Under the pieces are notes generated by a model. It did not search any database. It saw nothing but the letters and a program-made list of their open reading frames with translations, and was not told where the DNA came from. A DNA stretch of 64,000 bases from Gyrodactylus bullatarudis (Eukaryota; Platyhelminthes; Monogenea; Gyrodactylidea; Gyrodactylidae), in contig SSNU01000159.1 of assembly GCA_012064415.1 (NCBI GenBank), positions 119,523 through 183,522 of the forward strand. Reading direction: 5' to 3'. The number at the start of each line of letters is the position of its first letter. Positions within the stretch are counted from its first letter, which is position 1. The translations under genes and the position numbers were made by a program. Shown piece by piece: positions 34,338 through 46,953 of the stretch.

Positions 34338-34657
34338 TTACTAGAATTATTTCGTTCTAGGTGCTTAGGTAATATATCCCACAGGAACGTCTTATTTGGT
34401 AATGAATTAGCGCATGTCGCTGAATGTTACAGCTTACTAATGGATCCCACCGAGACTGGTACGAAAGAAACTCACATAGCATTTAGAAAAAATCCAAGTA
34501 TACATAAATGGCAGACATATACGCGCGTTTCGTCCTCTTTTGGACTCGTCAGTATGAAACTAGGACCTCTCGCATTGTAGTCCAATGCTCAATCCACTCG
34601 TCCAAAATCCTGTGGGATATATTACCTAAGCACCTAGAAGGAAATATTTCTAGTATT
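34338..34657 (-). mobile_element. SINE/retrozyme-like element with tRNA-like head and hammerhead
   Basis: Read on the minus strand from 34657, about 47 bp ending ATATTACCTAAGCAC in inverse is followed by a tRNA-like stretch (GAGTGGATTGAGCATTGGAC, then GCGAGAGGTCC), a decayed B-box (AGTTTCATAC), and a hammerhead at 34556-34516. A tail follows. The first 47 bp recur inverted at the far end (34338-34384), so the unit is bounded by inverted arms. A third partial copy, with CTAGGTGCTTAGGTAATATA and the TACGAAAGAAACTC tail, lies inverted at 40345-40435. Pol III promoter plus hammerhead is the layout of the schistosome Sm-alpha repeats. Confidence 0.65.
34516..34556 (-). ncRNA. Hammerhead ribozyme, type I, Sm-alpha-like
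   Basis: On the minus strand stem I is CAUA/UAUG. The core CUGACGA is followed by stem II GUCC/GGAC with loop AAAAGA, then GAAA, then stem III ACG/CGU around a minimal loop (GAAACGCGCGUA). Cleavage would follow GUA, between 34520 and 34519. All invariant core residues (CUGANGA, GAAA, NUH) are present. The short stem III is typical of animal mobile-element hammerheads. It is probably able to self-cleave, perhaps as a dimer. Confidence 0.8.
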
Positions 34658-35149
34658 CTATTATAATAGAAAATTAGTTTTCAGCTATTTTTCTTGCACG
34701 TGGCAGCTTCATCTTTGGTATTTTTGCTTTTTATCTAAACTATGACATTTCTAACTGGTTAAAGGATGGCTCGAAAAATTTATCTCAATTATCTGTAAAA
34801 TTAGGATCAGTTGCTTGTAGAAAGAACAAAAATTTCATGCAGTTTATTTTTTCTCTTCCCAATTGTAAAATTCAATCAATCAATAAAACGTTTTTTTCAA
34901 TGAAAAAAAAGAATCATTTCAAATCAATCAATGGACCAAATTATGCATAGGGATGCAATACACTTGATATTAGTACAGTAATTTATTATTACTGTTATGC
35001 AATATCCAAAACTAAATATTTATCTGAATTTATCAGTTTTTTGCTATTTTTTGTCGATATTTGACAGTATATATTGCTTGAAAAATAGAACACAATAAAA
35101 ATTAAAGAACGAAGCTATATTCCTCATTGCCAATTGCAATTGATTGCAC

Positions 35150-35500
35150 AGAAAAAAATAATTTTATGAATTCTAAAACGGAATGAGCTAATTAGATGTG
35201 GATATTCGAAAAAATTACGAAAAAATTTAATCTGACCAAAATAAGGCTGTTTTTCGAATTTCGAAAATGTACAAAATTTCCACATTTGAACCCAAAACTT
35301 TTATGGATTTCAATGATTCGAAGCAGTTCAGTGATGATATTTGGGATCAACATTGAACGAAGAATTCTAATTTGGCCATAGAGATAGCGAAGATCTTACT
35401 GTTTCCGAGAAAAAGTTAAACTTCCAGATTTTGGATAATTTGCCTTTGTGATAATCGAAAAATTCAAATGGTTCGAATTCCAACAGTAGTGACGAACGAT
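35150..35500. repeat. Repeat family B fragment
   Basis: This uninterrupted interior copy carries TGATGATATTTGGGATCAAC, GAAGAATTCTAATTTGGCCA and AAATGGTTCGAATTCC. It serves as the empty-site comparison for the transposon at 4835-8155. The terminal inverted repeats are not evident here. Confidence 0.6.
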
Positions 35501-37683
35501 ATGAAGAAAATAAATGTTTAAGGAAATTATCGCACATTTAAAATCTCGAGTTAGCGCTAAATTCCTATTTTTTGAACTTTGAGTTGAAAAATTTTGCTCA
35601 TGTCAACGTGAGAGAATTTAAGAATAAGACAAGAAATCCTATTACTATATCACTATAAAACTTTTGACAGGGATTTTGAATCATTTAAGTTTCATCGATT
35701 TTCAATTAGGAAAAATGATCAAAAAATTCAATTTTTCCACGATGATGGGTTGATTCTCAAAATCTAATTCAGCATATTTGATTTCTTCGTCTAATCGTGA
35801 TCTTATATTTTGGTGTATTTTTTAGGAATTCAGAGAAAAATATTAATTTAGTCCATTCAATAGAGAATTTTCTCCTGGTACATAAAACACTCACACACAT
35901 TGGGGCAATTTTTATTTTAGATTAAATGATTTTTCTCGATTTTGTCTTTTCACAATTTGACCTCTACCCCTCCCATTATTATATGCACCCACAACCCGGG
36001 AACAATTGTAATTATAGTTTACCTCACTCTTTCCCCATATAATCACACTGAGTTCCATAACCTATACCAAACTTGATAAAAATTTTGAATCAATGAACTC
36101 ACTTTATCTGAAACCCCAAGATCGTTTAAAATATTTAATTCTTTCTCCGTGGGATTGGCCATTTACTTGCAATCTATTCTGACTCAACACACAAGTTTAC
36201 TGAGTGAATAATAGATTCAACTAATCAAATTATCCTAAAATAAACTTTTCTTCCTTCTGACATGTTGGTTAGCTAGAAAAAGTTATTCGTCTGTCGATAG
36301 ATGAGAATTCTTCTATTGACTCTATTCTTTCGATCGAATTAAAACTTGTATGAAATCCTATTGCGACGTTAGCAAATCTTATTCTAAAGTTTCAGCTGTA
36401 TCATTCCTGAATTAACGGTAAGGAAAATGATACCTTTTGATACATCTTGATTTTCTTTTTTACTAATGAAAGTGAAAGCCTACCCAAGCCATATCCAGAC
36501 AAAGAGCCAATTAGATTTTCTCAGATTTTTCCTTCAAAGGCACTCTGAAAAAACCGGTTTTATGTAGGTCTACTTGTAATCAACCGATCAAAATCAGGAT
36601 TTTGGATCCCATAGTGATGGGATGTGAATCAAGTTTGTTTGAGCTTCGAATAGTCTAATTTGAAAGATAAAAAAGTGCAGATTTCATAAATAGTCAGGGT
36701 AAGAAAATCAGTTCATCAGATAACAAGTGATTTGCACGTGAAATCTAGATCATTTTCTTTATTGAAAATCTATATTTTTAGGTTTCTTATAAGGGTGATA
36801 TAAAACAATTAAATGGTACCGAAAATTCATTTATTTATTAAAAAAAATATTCTAGAACCTTTTATCTGATCGTAAGCCAACCGTAAGGATAGTGGTGAAT
36901 AAAATTTGCGACCCAAAATTCATCAGATTGAAATAATTTTTCATGACCAACAAAATGCAGACATTTATCACATATAGATTATTGATAAGTCTTTGTGAAA
37001 ATATATTGAGATCTGGAATATATCTTCATGCTCGTAGAAGCTCAGAATAATTCTTCCTCAATAGGAGAATGAAATTATTTTACAGGCTCGTAATCTTTAT
37101 TGATTTCTTCAGACTCATGATCTTGAAACTCTTGCGTATTATTCGAAATTATCCCATGCCTAGTTAACTACAGGACAGGCTGATATTTTCTCCTTGATAT
37201 GAGAGACGAATTAATCTGATCCAGTCTGTATCTTTCATTTTGGAGGAAAAGTTTTAATCTCTTTTTGTTAGAATATCGATTTTTTCAAAAATAATAATGC
37301 TAAAATAGTTTATAAAATGCCTCAAAAATATAACATGATCTTGATCCATCCTTGCTAGAGTAGCATGCATTTGTGAGTAAAGTTTTAAACAAATTTATTC
37401 TTTTCTGGAAATCAAGATACTTTTTGCTTGTCGAAAATTATACACAAGATGATGAATTTTGTCGTATGGACAATTTCTTGAAATCGCAGCATTCATACAT
37501 GGTTGAGTAAGCCAGAATTTTTGGGGAAAATGGTGTCAGAGTTCCATTTATAGTAAAAAATCTCTCCGAAGCTTTTTGTAGTTGATCCATAAAACCTATT
37601 TCGTTTACACTATATTCAAAATGATTACGATAAAATAGCAGAAAAATGGCTGAAATTAAATTTTGTTGTTTCACAATTAAAGA

Positions 37684-37725
37684 TCTCTATTTCGGGCATA
37701 TTCATCAGTCTGATAAATGCCATAT
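37684..37725 (-). ncRNA. Hammerhead-like core, probably degenerate
   Basis: On the minus strand CUGAUGA (37708-37702) is followed by AUAUGCCC and GAAAU (37693-37689). The surrounding words (TATTTATATGGCAT upstream) match the LTR-like repeat at 40436, so this is a relic of that family. Stems I and III do not pair well. Confidence 0.35.
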
Positions 37726-39859
37726 AAATACAGACTTAACAAATTGAAAGAGATGGCCTTATTGGTCCAAATTTTTATGGTTATACAATTGACTCTTTTC
37801 TGTACCCAGGTCAGAGAAGTTGATGTAAGAAATGATAATTTTTGAAATTTATACAATCTAAGTGATAACTATAATTAGAGTCAGTGTTAATGGAAAGAAA
37901 ATTTAGTTCTGTTAACAAAATCATGATAAGAGACAGAAACGAACCAACAGATTACCAAGTTCATCTTAGCAACTGAGGCTAGAAATCGATAATTTGCAAA
38001 ATCTATCTCTAATGGTTATTAGCTATTTGTCAAAAAGCTGAATTAAACACTGCTCAATAGGGATATTTTATGAAAACTAGTAAATTTCTAGTAAACGCTA
38101 ACTTCTAAAGTCGGTTCTAATGATGTATAACACTAGTAGGTTCTAAGAAATTCCTAGGGGTTTTGTAAATAGATTGAATGATTTTTCTATCTAAATGTAT
38201 TGGAAGTCAAAAAAAAATTATTTTCGAATTTTTGAAAGCTATAAATAATCAATCTTAGAATAAATTTTTGTTAATAAAAGCTAATTATTTGTTCAAGCCA
38301 ACCATGTAGATCAGGTATTTTCTTGAATCAATCAAAAATACCACCGATGGCTGTAGAAAATTTTTACACTACTTAAAAGTAGTGTGATTTATTTTCGTGA
38401 AAGAATTAAATTTTTTTTAACTTTGTTGTATTGACATCACCCCCTATTAAAAGGTATTCTCTAAGAGAAATTTCACATCTAGAGTCCTTAAATACTAAAG
38501 CAATGCTTTAGTAAAGCATCTTTATTCATGTAGGCATCTGGGCATTTTCGAAAAATTGTTCTTGAAAAGTTATCCCTCAATATTCACTTCAATCAAGGTA
38601 TCAATATGGCTAATTTCTACTAGAAATTTTCTAGAGCCTCATACATCAACCTTTTTCTAAAGATTTTCCTGAAAACTGTATGTATCTTGATGTATGTAGA
38701 GGCTTCAGGTTTATCTGTTTATTTATTAGTTAAGCCTCGGACACTTTTTAAACTTTTAAATTTTATTAAATTTCTCTAATACTGAAAAACCTTTGATAAA
38801 TTTTTTTCTATACAATATACTTCTATATATATTATATACTATACTTTGAATCATTGAAGCAAAGATATAACTTGAAGCAATTAATAGTTAGCCTTGAGCT
38901 TGAATTAGAAGATGAATTAGCATTCTCAATTGCCCCCAGAAAATTCGATTATCACATTTGAAAAAATAATATTTTACCATGAGCTTAACTTGTTAAATCT
39001 GCACCATCAAATTAAGTTTTGCGGAAAGTAGTGCCGGACTTGTTCAAAAATATTTTGTGACGATGAAGGAATTTGAAGTCAAGTGAATAATTAGTCATAA
39101 AGCTTATTAAGTTTTGTATCAATGAAAAGTAGATTTATTTGGAATATAGCCAACCTTTTTCCAAAGCCTCTTCCAGACGTTTCGGTACTGAGATAATCAA
39201 GTACTATCTTCAGTGGGATGAGACGCTTGTACTCAGAAATCTCTTGAATTTTATCTAAAAACCTTTTTATTCCAATTGGTCCAATTTTGAAAAACTATTC
39301 GAAACTAAACCTTAAAACCAAGCCTATTTTCATATTGAAATATTATCATGATTCCACCTCTTCTAGCCATATTTTATCACTAGCCAACCTCTTGAATGTT
39401 TTTTTTTAGATTCTCTACTCTGTTTGGACAAGTTTATGTATCATAAGTTATGATGAACTTGCCGTATGTATTCGTTCCATAAATAAAATACCACACTTAG
39501 TTAAGTTAGTGACCACAGAGATGATCCATCAAAAAAATATCCAATTGCTCTTATTCGGAGATTTATTGATTGATAGCTATCCTTGGTACTCTTTTTCATA
39601 TAATCGAAAAACTATATCTTTCTCAGTTCAATGAGTTATTGTAAATTGTAAAAAGCACTTGGAATTTGTGTATTTCAATATGGAAAATGTGCATTTGAAA
39701 AAGGAAAATTTGGGTAAGACATAAAATCTCCCAAAGATTTCTGTTTTAGATATAAGATACGGTTCCTCTTAAAGCCTCATGAGACATTTCTTCCAATTCT
39801 CTCCTCCTTGATTGGAATTCCACTTTGGGAGCACTCAAATCAATATTTTTCTAAGCAGT

Positions 39860-40316
39860 TAAATGGAGATTTTCGAGATCAGCATTAGACGAAGAATTCG
39901 AATTGGCCCATAAAGGTAGATAGGAATCTACTGTTTTTAAGAAAAAGTTAAACTTTTGAATTTTGGATCATTCCCCTTCGTGATAATCAATAAAATCGAA
40001 TTTTTTCAATTTCCCACAATAATGACGAATTTCTGGAACCGAATTCGTCTAATGCTGATCTCGAATATCTGCATTTGACTACTTTAAATTTTGAAATTCT
40101 GGGTTCAAAAGTTGAAATATGGGAAGTATGGTGCATTTTGAAATTCAAAAAACGGCCTAATTTTGATCGGATTGAATTTTTTCAGAATTTTTTCTTGGGT
40201 TGTTTGGTTTATTTCATCATATATCTCGAATAATAAATTTTTTCCTAACTTTCTGGACAAAAATATTGAATTTTTGTAAAAATAGTAAATTCTCATCTTC
40301 ATGTCAACTGGCTTTA
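39860..40316. repeat. Repeat family B copy
   Basis: The interior shows TTTTCGAGATCAGCATTAGACGAAG and its end reads TAAATTCTCATCTTCATGTCAACTGGCTTTA. The left inverted terminus is missing or too diverged to place. Two inverted internal segments (39865-39900 and 40040-40075) repeat the GATCAGCATTAGACGAA block. Confidence 0.55.
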
Positions 40317-40435
40317 GATTATTTCTAAATTCCCTGAGTTTCTTTCGTACTAGTCACGGTAGGATCCAGTTGATAGCTTTAACATTCAGCGATGAACTTG
40401 TGGGATATATTACCTAAGCACCTAGAACGAAATAA

Positions 40436-40712
40436 TTGTTGCTAAATTATGCGAGTACATTTGATGGTGGGAGAGTTACCATTGGGATAATATTAACACC
40501 AAGAAAACCCCAGAGAAGTACCAAAAGAAGCACACACGCACTCACCTCTGAGGAGGTGAACAAAAAGAAGGGCCAATCAGATTAATTTTCATCATTTCTT
40601 GTAATTTCTTTGTATATAAATCTGGCATGTAAAAGCTGATGAGTATGTCACGAAATAAAGCGCTATTCTTTTAACAAACTTGGCATCGCCTCTCTTTATT
40701 AATTCTTCTATG
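40436..40712 (+). mobile_element. Solo-LTR-like repeat carrying a hammerhead
   Basis: The repeat begins TGTTGCTAAATTATGCG just after a SINE fragment. It contains a TATA-like TGTATATAAATCTGGCAT (40612-40628), the hammerhead at 40629-40675, an overlapping AATAAA (40654-40659), and ends near TTATTAATTCTTCT. The next bases, ATGGCTCAGATAAA, contain TGG as in a primer-binding site. The order promoter, poly(A) signal, short end fits an LTR of a Ty3-like element or an LTR-type retrozyme. No internal retroviral genes follow, so it would be a solo LTR. Related fragments are at 11228, 37684 and 44745. The borders are approximate. Confidence 0.5.
40629..40675 (+). ncRNA. Hammerhead ribozyme, type I, in LTR-like repeat
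   Basis: Stem I is GUAAAAG (40629-40635) with CUUUUAAC (40668-40675), six pairs plus a bulged A and a closing G-C. CUGAUGA occupies 40636-40642. Stem II is GU/AC with loop AUGUC. GAAA is at 40652-40655. Stem III is UA/UA closed by A40655-U40666, with loop AAGCGC. Cleavage would follow AUU at 40667. Every invariant residue is in place. Stems II and III are minimal, so monomer activity may be weak. Confidence 0.7.
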
Positions 40713-41481
40713 GCTCAGATAAAATCAGAGGTTAATCAACACCTTTCAAACAAAATGAGAATTAATTGAATTTTTTCTAAGTGATCTTTATAATATAGAA
40801 AGAATTGCATAATTGCATACGAGATGTCAAGAGATTTGGTAGAACATTGCAACTTTTATTCATTTAGTAAAAGAGGAATGAAATACGAGGTTGTCTACAT
40901 AAATTGACAAGCAAAATAAGCAATTCAATTCGGGATTGTACATTATACATATCATAAATCAAATAATAATTACATATAATTTCATTGTAATTAGAATTTT
41001 TATGACTTTTACCAACAGCTAAAAATTGCTTATTCTGCACTTTTCAAAATGTAACGATTTTTACATTCATGGAGCTTGTTCAGAAAGCTTCATCTTACCT
41101 GTTTCAATAATACATTTCTTAATTAATACAAGAAGGCATGGATAGCTATACTAATTAATTAATTTGATTGAGTATCTTGAAAAATATACCATGAAACATT
41201 ATCCAGTTTTTAAATTCAAGTTTAATTTGATTTTATCCACTTGAGGTTGTTAACGAACCCTAGAAGAATCATCCATTTAAAAATTAGAAATGCATAGTTA
41301 TGAGTAGAGCGTCAAAAATATGACCTAAAAACTCATTCTATAGGCGCTTTTAAAAAGGCACTTATTTTATTTAGGTCATATTATATGACTTTTAAAATTT
41401 CCCTAATACTTTTGAGTCAATGTTAATAAATAAGAAATAATTTGCTTTGGTTGGCAGTGCAACATCAAATATTAAAATGTA

Positions 41482-42069
41482 AATCTAATTGACATGAAGA
41501 TTAGAATTTACTATTTTTACAAGAAAACTCAATATTTTTCTTCGGATTCACAGAAAAGAAAAATTTTGAATTCTAAAACGAAATGAGCTTATAAGATGTG
41601 GGTATTAGAAAGAATTCCGAAAAAATTTCAATCTGACCAAAATTAGGCCGTTTTTCGAATTTCGAAAATGTATCAAATTTCCACTTTTTCAACTTTAAAG
41701 CTAAATTTTTTTATCGATTTCGATGATTCGAAGCCTTTAAGTGATGATATTTGGGATCAATATTTAACGAAGAATTCGAATTCACCTGTATAAGCTCACT
41801 GAAGTTCGTCATTACTGTGGGAAATCGAACCATTTGAATTTTTCGATTATCACGAAGACAAATTATCTAAAATCTTGTCTAACATTTTCTCGGAAACAGT
41901 AAGATTTTTACTATCTCTATGGCCACATTCGAATTCTTCGTCTGATTTTGATCCCTAATATCATCACTTAAATGCTTCCAAAAATAATTTTTTCCTGACT
42001 TTCCGAAGAAAAGTATTGAGTTTTTTGTAAAAAAAGTAAATTCTCGCCTTCATGTTTGTCAATTAGGTT
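41482..42069. mobile_element. Repeat family B MITE, near full length
   Basis: The left end AATCTAATTGACATGAAGATT and right end TTCATGTTTGTCAATTAGGTT are inverted, followed inward by TTACTATTTTTACA...CTCAATATTTTTCTTCGG and its inverse. A flanking TA is on the left; the right border is less clear. The body is non-coding. Confidence 0.65.
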
Positions 42070-42461
42070 TGGATAAAGTTGAAAATGGTCTTTCTTGCTA
42101 CAACTAGATCAACCATTTTCATCTAGACTAGCCGATTTCAACAAAGTTATCAACCATCATTATTGTTGTATTTGAGCCGAAATTGATCTTTTTTTCAAAC
42201 ATTTTCCATATTTACACTTGAATAGGATAACTCAAATGAATTTCCTCTCTCACTTTTTTTTGTATGTTTCACACAATGAATGTGTTTACAAATGAATTAA
42301 CATTATTTTCCTCGTTATTCTCCACCCTGATTTTTTGGAAATATGTTTACAATAAATGAACTTTTGAGTCTGTAGATGTATGCAGTTATTATTATTTATT
42401 AGTTGATAAGGTATGCAGGTAAACAAATAAATAAATTCTTTTTTTTTCGATCAGATTTAGA

Positions 42462-42485
42462 CTCTCTCTCTCTCTCTCTCTCTCT
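42462..42485. repeat. (CT)12 microsatellite
   Basis: Twelve uninterrupted CT units. The open frame that crosses it on the minus strand (RERERE) is an artefact of the repeat. Confidence 0.95.
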
Positions 42486-44744
42486 ATGATGGAGAATTTG
42501 TATGTTGAATGAATATCGACCATCCCTCGTTTAGTTTCCACATTCTCAATCAGAATATTACCCCTCATCTTACAGGGGATATGTGTGAAGGTAAACACAC
42601 GGTAGACATATTAGGCAAAAACAAGAGGGAATATCTCTCTATTCAGTGAATAATAATAGTATTCACATATTAGTCTCAAGTATAGCTTAATTCTCTGCAT
42701 ATTCTCAAAACTGACAGTTAATCTCGTCTATTTCTTACAAAGGTATGATATTGTCTGAAGGAAATGCAATTTAAATACGAATATTCTTTCAAGAACATGT
42801 CCGATTCTTTCACCAGTGGAACACAACACTTTCTTGAGCAATAATTGAAACTGGAAGATACTTGAGATAATTTTTTCACCCCTCATTAGAAAGGAAATTT
42901 ATTAACCCTTCATGTCCCAAATTATCTTTTTTTCATCACAAAAATGAGAAAATTTGCAACCCAACCAAAATAATTACGCTGATTCCGAATCTGAATTCTT
43001 TTTTGGAAGCCGACTTATCATATCAAAGATAATAGAGCTTAAATTGAATAGTCCGGGCCCTCAATTACTTCTAATTTGCTCATTGAGGTAGATGAAAAAA
43101 TTTCAGCTTGATCGGACCAAGTTTAGAGGGACCAGGTTTCTCTCAAATTTTTGAAATTCATAGGAGGTAATGACATGACTACTTACAAGTCAATTCGAGA
43201 AATGGTTTTCAAATCAATTTTTTAAATATGAATTTTTGTTTTAATTTATCTTTTCTTCTTATATAAATCTTGGCGTTTTTTCGAATGAATTTAAAAAATT
43301 TCATTTTCATTCAAAGATTTCCTAAATAATAAAAATCTTAGATACATTTCACTTATGGAATAGTTACAAGAGAGGTTTAAAATATACTTTCCGTGCTTAA
43401 GCTCAGAGTTAGCGTTAGAATTTAACTCTAAACAATTTAAGTATCATGTCATCGTATTGTGTTGAGAGATGTTTTTTATTATGAAATTTAGTGTTTCTAA
43501 TCAAATCACTGCCCAAAATAATAATAATCAACTAAAGACATGAAAATCTTTTTTATTGAATAATTTTTATATTCGATGAGAAAATTAAACCCTCACCTAA
43601 TTGTTAATTAACATAACAGAATTTAGTCAAATACAGTAGTCAAAAGAAGGCGAATTTGTTCAATTCAATTTCTTTGATTAAAATTTTTATTGTAAGCGTT
43701 TTCCTCCATTTTAGTGATGATAGAAATAGATTAGAAAAAAGCTATTTTAGACAATATTTCTATTATTTCTTCCGGTCCACAAAGAATTTGTTGAAAAACG
43801 AAATAAATCAATGAAAACATATTTTGAGTAAAATTGATTCATTTATCTAAAGGCTATTCAAAATATTTTTACGCAAAAGTGAATTATGATCGAATCAGAA
43901 GCTTTTAAAATAAACTTCCATGAATCCATTGCCAAGAACTCTAATGCTCAAACTGAAAATAAATTTTAAGAGACTTTATTCATACTCCAAGTTTTCCTTT
44001 CCTAATAAATTCAACTAGAATTGGAAATTAGTTTGCGTAAATTTACTACAAATTCATTAAGTTCTTCATTGATGGATCACCAGATATACGAGCAAATATC
44101 AGATTATTTTGATTATAATAGAGATGGAAGAAATGCAAGAATCGAGCGGATCACTTACAAAAAGTTTTACAAGTTATTCATGACCCTGATAGGCGTTTTG
44201 ATATTCCTTGTGATGTTATTCAACATGCTCATCGAATCAACACAAATGAGTAATTTTCTCAAAAAGATTTTTTCAACACTGCAGTCGACAATTATCTTGA
44301 ACATTTTTGTCATAACTCTCAGTCAATTTGATTAAACAGGATTTTAAATGAAATGCCAAAAGAAATTCGATTCTAACAATAAACATTTCTAATGAATTTG
44401 CCATCTACTTAATAGTAGATGAAAACTAAAGAATAAACTGAATTAAAATTAAATTTATTTTGTCATTAAGTATGTGAGATCAGAAGTTTTTAATCTAAAA
44501 TTTCCATTTAGATTCAAAGTTCAAGGTGATAAAGAAATAAAAATTATTTTTGAATCAACTAAGATACATAAAAAAATTTTCTTCATAGACGCCGAAGGCG
44601 GGTTTTTTAGGGCTTTCTCATCATGTGATGCCAAACTCTAAAGGCTCTTTCAGAATCAAGTTTATTTCTATGATTTCTCTCGGAAAATTACTTTATAGTC
44701 TCGAATCCCATTAGAAAGATAGTGATGCCAATTGGTAGTTAGAA

Positions 44745-44790
44745 TATAGCGCTTTTATTTCTTGGCATACTCATCAGATGCCAGATTTAT
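44745..44790 (-). ncRNA. Hammerhead-like core in an LTR-like fragment
   Basis: On the minus strand TATATAAATCTGGCAT is followed by CUGAUGA (44777-44771), GUAUGCCAA, GAAA (44761-44758) and UAAAAGCGCUAUAU. Stem III (UA/UA) can form, but stem I cannot. The GGCAT before and ATGCC after the core can pair instead. This is a diverged relative of 40629-40675. Confidence 0.4.
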
Positions 44791-45737
44791 ATAGATTTGT
44801 ACAGTATTTGGCGTTAGTGATGAATAAGATCTGAGAAATTTCAAACTTAGGAAAAATATTTGGTTATTTTGCTTTTTTCTTATGTCATCATCTGACCTGT
44901 TTCTTTTCCTGGCTGGCTGTGAACTTATCAGGGCTGGTCTGGGTAAAATCAATAGTTTCACGAATTTTTCATGAATGCATAGGACTGGCTTTTGCTTTTC
45001 TATTAATAATACTTCAGCGGCCTCAAGAGCTGCCACATTTTCTCTCTGGTTGTTTGTAAATTATTTCAAAGTTTAATGGGGAAACTTTTTCTAGGCAAGT
45101 TCTTGTATGATCTCTGCTGGCTGTTGTGCCTGTATAGAGGTATTCGTTTATTCTCTCCTCCAAACTTCAGCACGTGTATTCAATGTAGTCTGATTGAAAC
45201 ATTTGAACTTGTAAAGGTTTTTCTCTCTCAACAAAAATTTGAATAATATCGTCATGTTTTAACCAAGAAAACACAATTTTTTAATACACTTTTCCATCAC
45301 TTTTGGTCCATGAGAAAGAACACACCTCTTTTTTTCTCTATTTTGCCCGTAAAAGAGGTTACAGGTTAGGAAGATATGATTAGCGTTCGATGTAATTTGA
45401 TAGCTTATGTGTTAATATAAATATTTCCATAAAGCGAATTTAACCTTGATAAAATAAAGAAAAAATGAAGTGTTTGCTTTCTCATGGACCAAAAGTGATA
45501 GAAAAATGTATCGAAATGTGAAATTTTTATGCCCCCCATTTTCCCAAAAAATCATTAAAGTTACGCTAATTTCCCAGAAATTTCATTCAACATGTGAAAA
45601 AAGACGCAACTTTTACAATGCACCCTATTTGTTGCAAAAACTAATCGAAAGTCTTAATTTTCCCATTACTTGTAAAATTTATTGAAAAAAATCTTGGCGC
45701 GTGTTCAAAATTTTTCATTAACAATCGAAATTTTATA

Positions 45738-46011
45738 TAAATATTTTCTTTGTCTATTGATGGTCCTGAAAAATAATGTTTGATTTCTCTCAGACCTTGA
45801 AATCAACAACAATTTTCAACTCAAAGTTTAAAAAAATTAAAAAATCGCGCCATTTTGAATTTATAAATGTCTCTTGAATTTTCAAAAAAAAATATTTCTA
45901 AAATCAGTAAAATTGTAACCAAAAAAAATCTTTCAAAAATTTCGATACTTTGATGAAAAAATAAGATTTTTGTAAAAATCATGAATTCCCAAATTCATCG
46001 AGAATAGCTGT
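45738..46011. repeat. Repeat family A, copy 3
   Basis: The block contains TTTGATTTCTCTCAGACCTTG, AAAAATCGCGCCATTTTG and ends CCAAATTCATCGAGAATAGCTGTA, aligned with 2942-3242 over most of its length. Confidence 0.55.
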
Positions 46012-46400
46012 ATCAAAACAAACCCGATAGCAAATTATATTTTAAGAAATAATGCTTAGTTTTCAATTATCTTCAAAATGAGATCTAGGCTTGGAAAAAT
46101 TGAAAAAATAGTACGTAAGGATGCAAAATGTAAAGATAATTTTGAAAATTTCAATCAACTAACTTTCTGGTTTTAAAATAAACATAAACATTTATAAGAA
46201 TAAATTTTAACGAGAATCAGATGTCAAGAGTTCTCCTAGCAGATGAAGTTTTGATATTGAAAAATACCATTTGAAAAAAAGTTATTCTTGAGAGAACTAT
46301 GTGCATTTGGCGCCAAATTTCCATGTTCTCGATCTTTGAGCGATAAAATTATTATTGATTTCATAAATGCTGGATATTTTAAGTAAAGCTAGTTGACGTT

Positions 46401-46883
46401 AGACTTGGATGAAATTTCGTAAAGCTGATGAAACCGCCTGTAATTTTGTTTAAATAATCTTTGAGCTATTTCTAAATCATTCCACCATGTCTGGCTGAGT
46501 CAACTCTTTAAATGATTCTTGTGTCATATAAACAAAATTTCAGAAATTTTCAAATTTTGAACGTTTTTTATTTTAATTTTTGTTAATTATATTCAATTTT
46601 ATGCAGTTATAAATAGTTTAAATATTTTATTTAAATAGTTTTCCATATCTTGGATTTTGAATCTAAAAGATTAAGACATTTTTAATGAAAATATAAATCA
46701 ATATATATATATATTAAGAACGTTCAAAATTTGAAAATTTCTGAAATTTTGTTTATATGACACAAGAATCATTTAAAGAGTTGACTCAGCCAGACATGGT
46801 GGAATGATTTAGAAATAGCTCAAAGATTATTTAAACAAAATTACAGGCAGTTTCATCAGCTTTACGAAATTTTATCCAAGTCT
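46401..46883. repeat. Foldback with 165-bp arms
   Basis: The left arm, 46401-46565, begins AGACTTGGATGAAATTTCG; the right arm, 46719-46883, is its reverse complement with only a few mismatches, ending ATCCAAGTCT. The 153-bp centre is AT-rich. It lies directly against a family B end (TAGTTGACATGAAGG at 46883). Diverged relatives are readable near 640-720 and 1560-1615. Confidence 0.75.
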
Positions 46884-46953
46884 AGTTGACATGAAGGTGA
46901 GAATTTACTATTTTTAAAAATAACTCAATATTTCTTTCCGAATTCACAGAAAA
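46884..46953. repeat. Family B MITE, left end, cut by a Penelope element
   Basis: The TAGTTGACATGAAGGTGAGAA terminus and CTCAATATTTCTTTCCGAATTC are followed abruptly by reverse-transcriptase sequence at about 46954. The MITE resumes at 49272 (AAAACGGAATGAG) and ends near 49920, so the Penelope element inserted into it. Confidence 0.6.

Noticed and set aside
44021..44335. Hydrophobic 104-codon frame (LFMTLIGVLIFLVMLFNMLI) as a membrane protein
   Set aside because: It lies in the Kv4 intron without splice partners or a recognisable family, and AT-rich DNA easily produces hydrophobic frames.
46430..46450. CTGATGAAAC in the 165-bp foldback as another hammerhead
   Set aside because: There is no room for stem II between CTGATGA and the following bases, and no GAAA in the required position.
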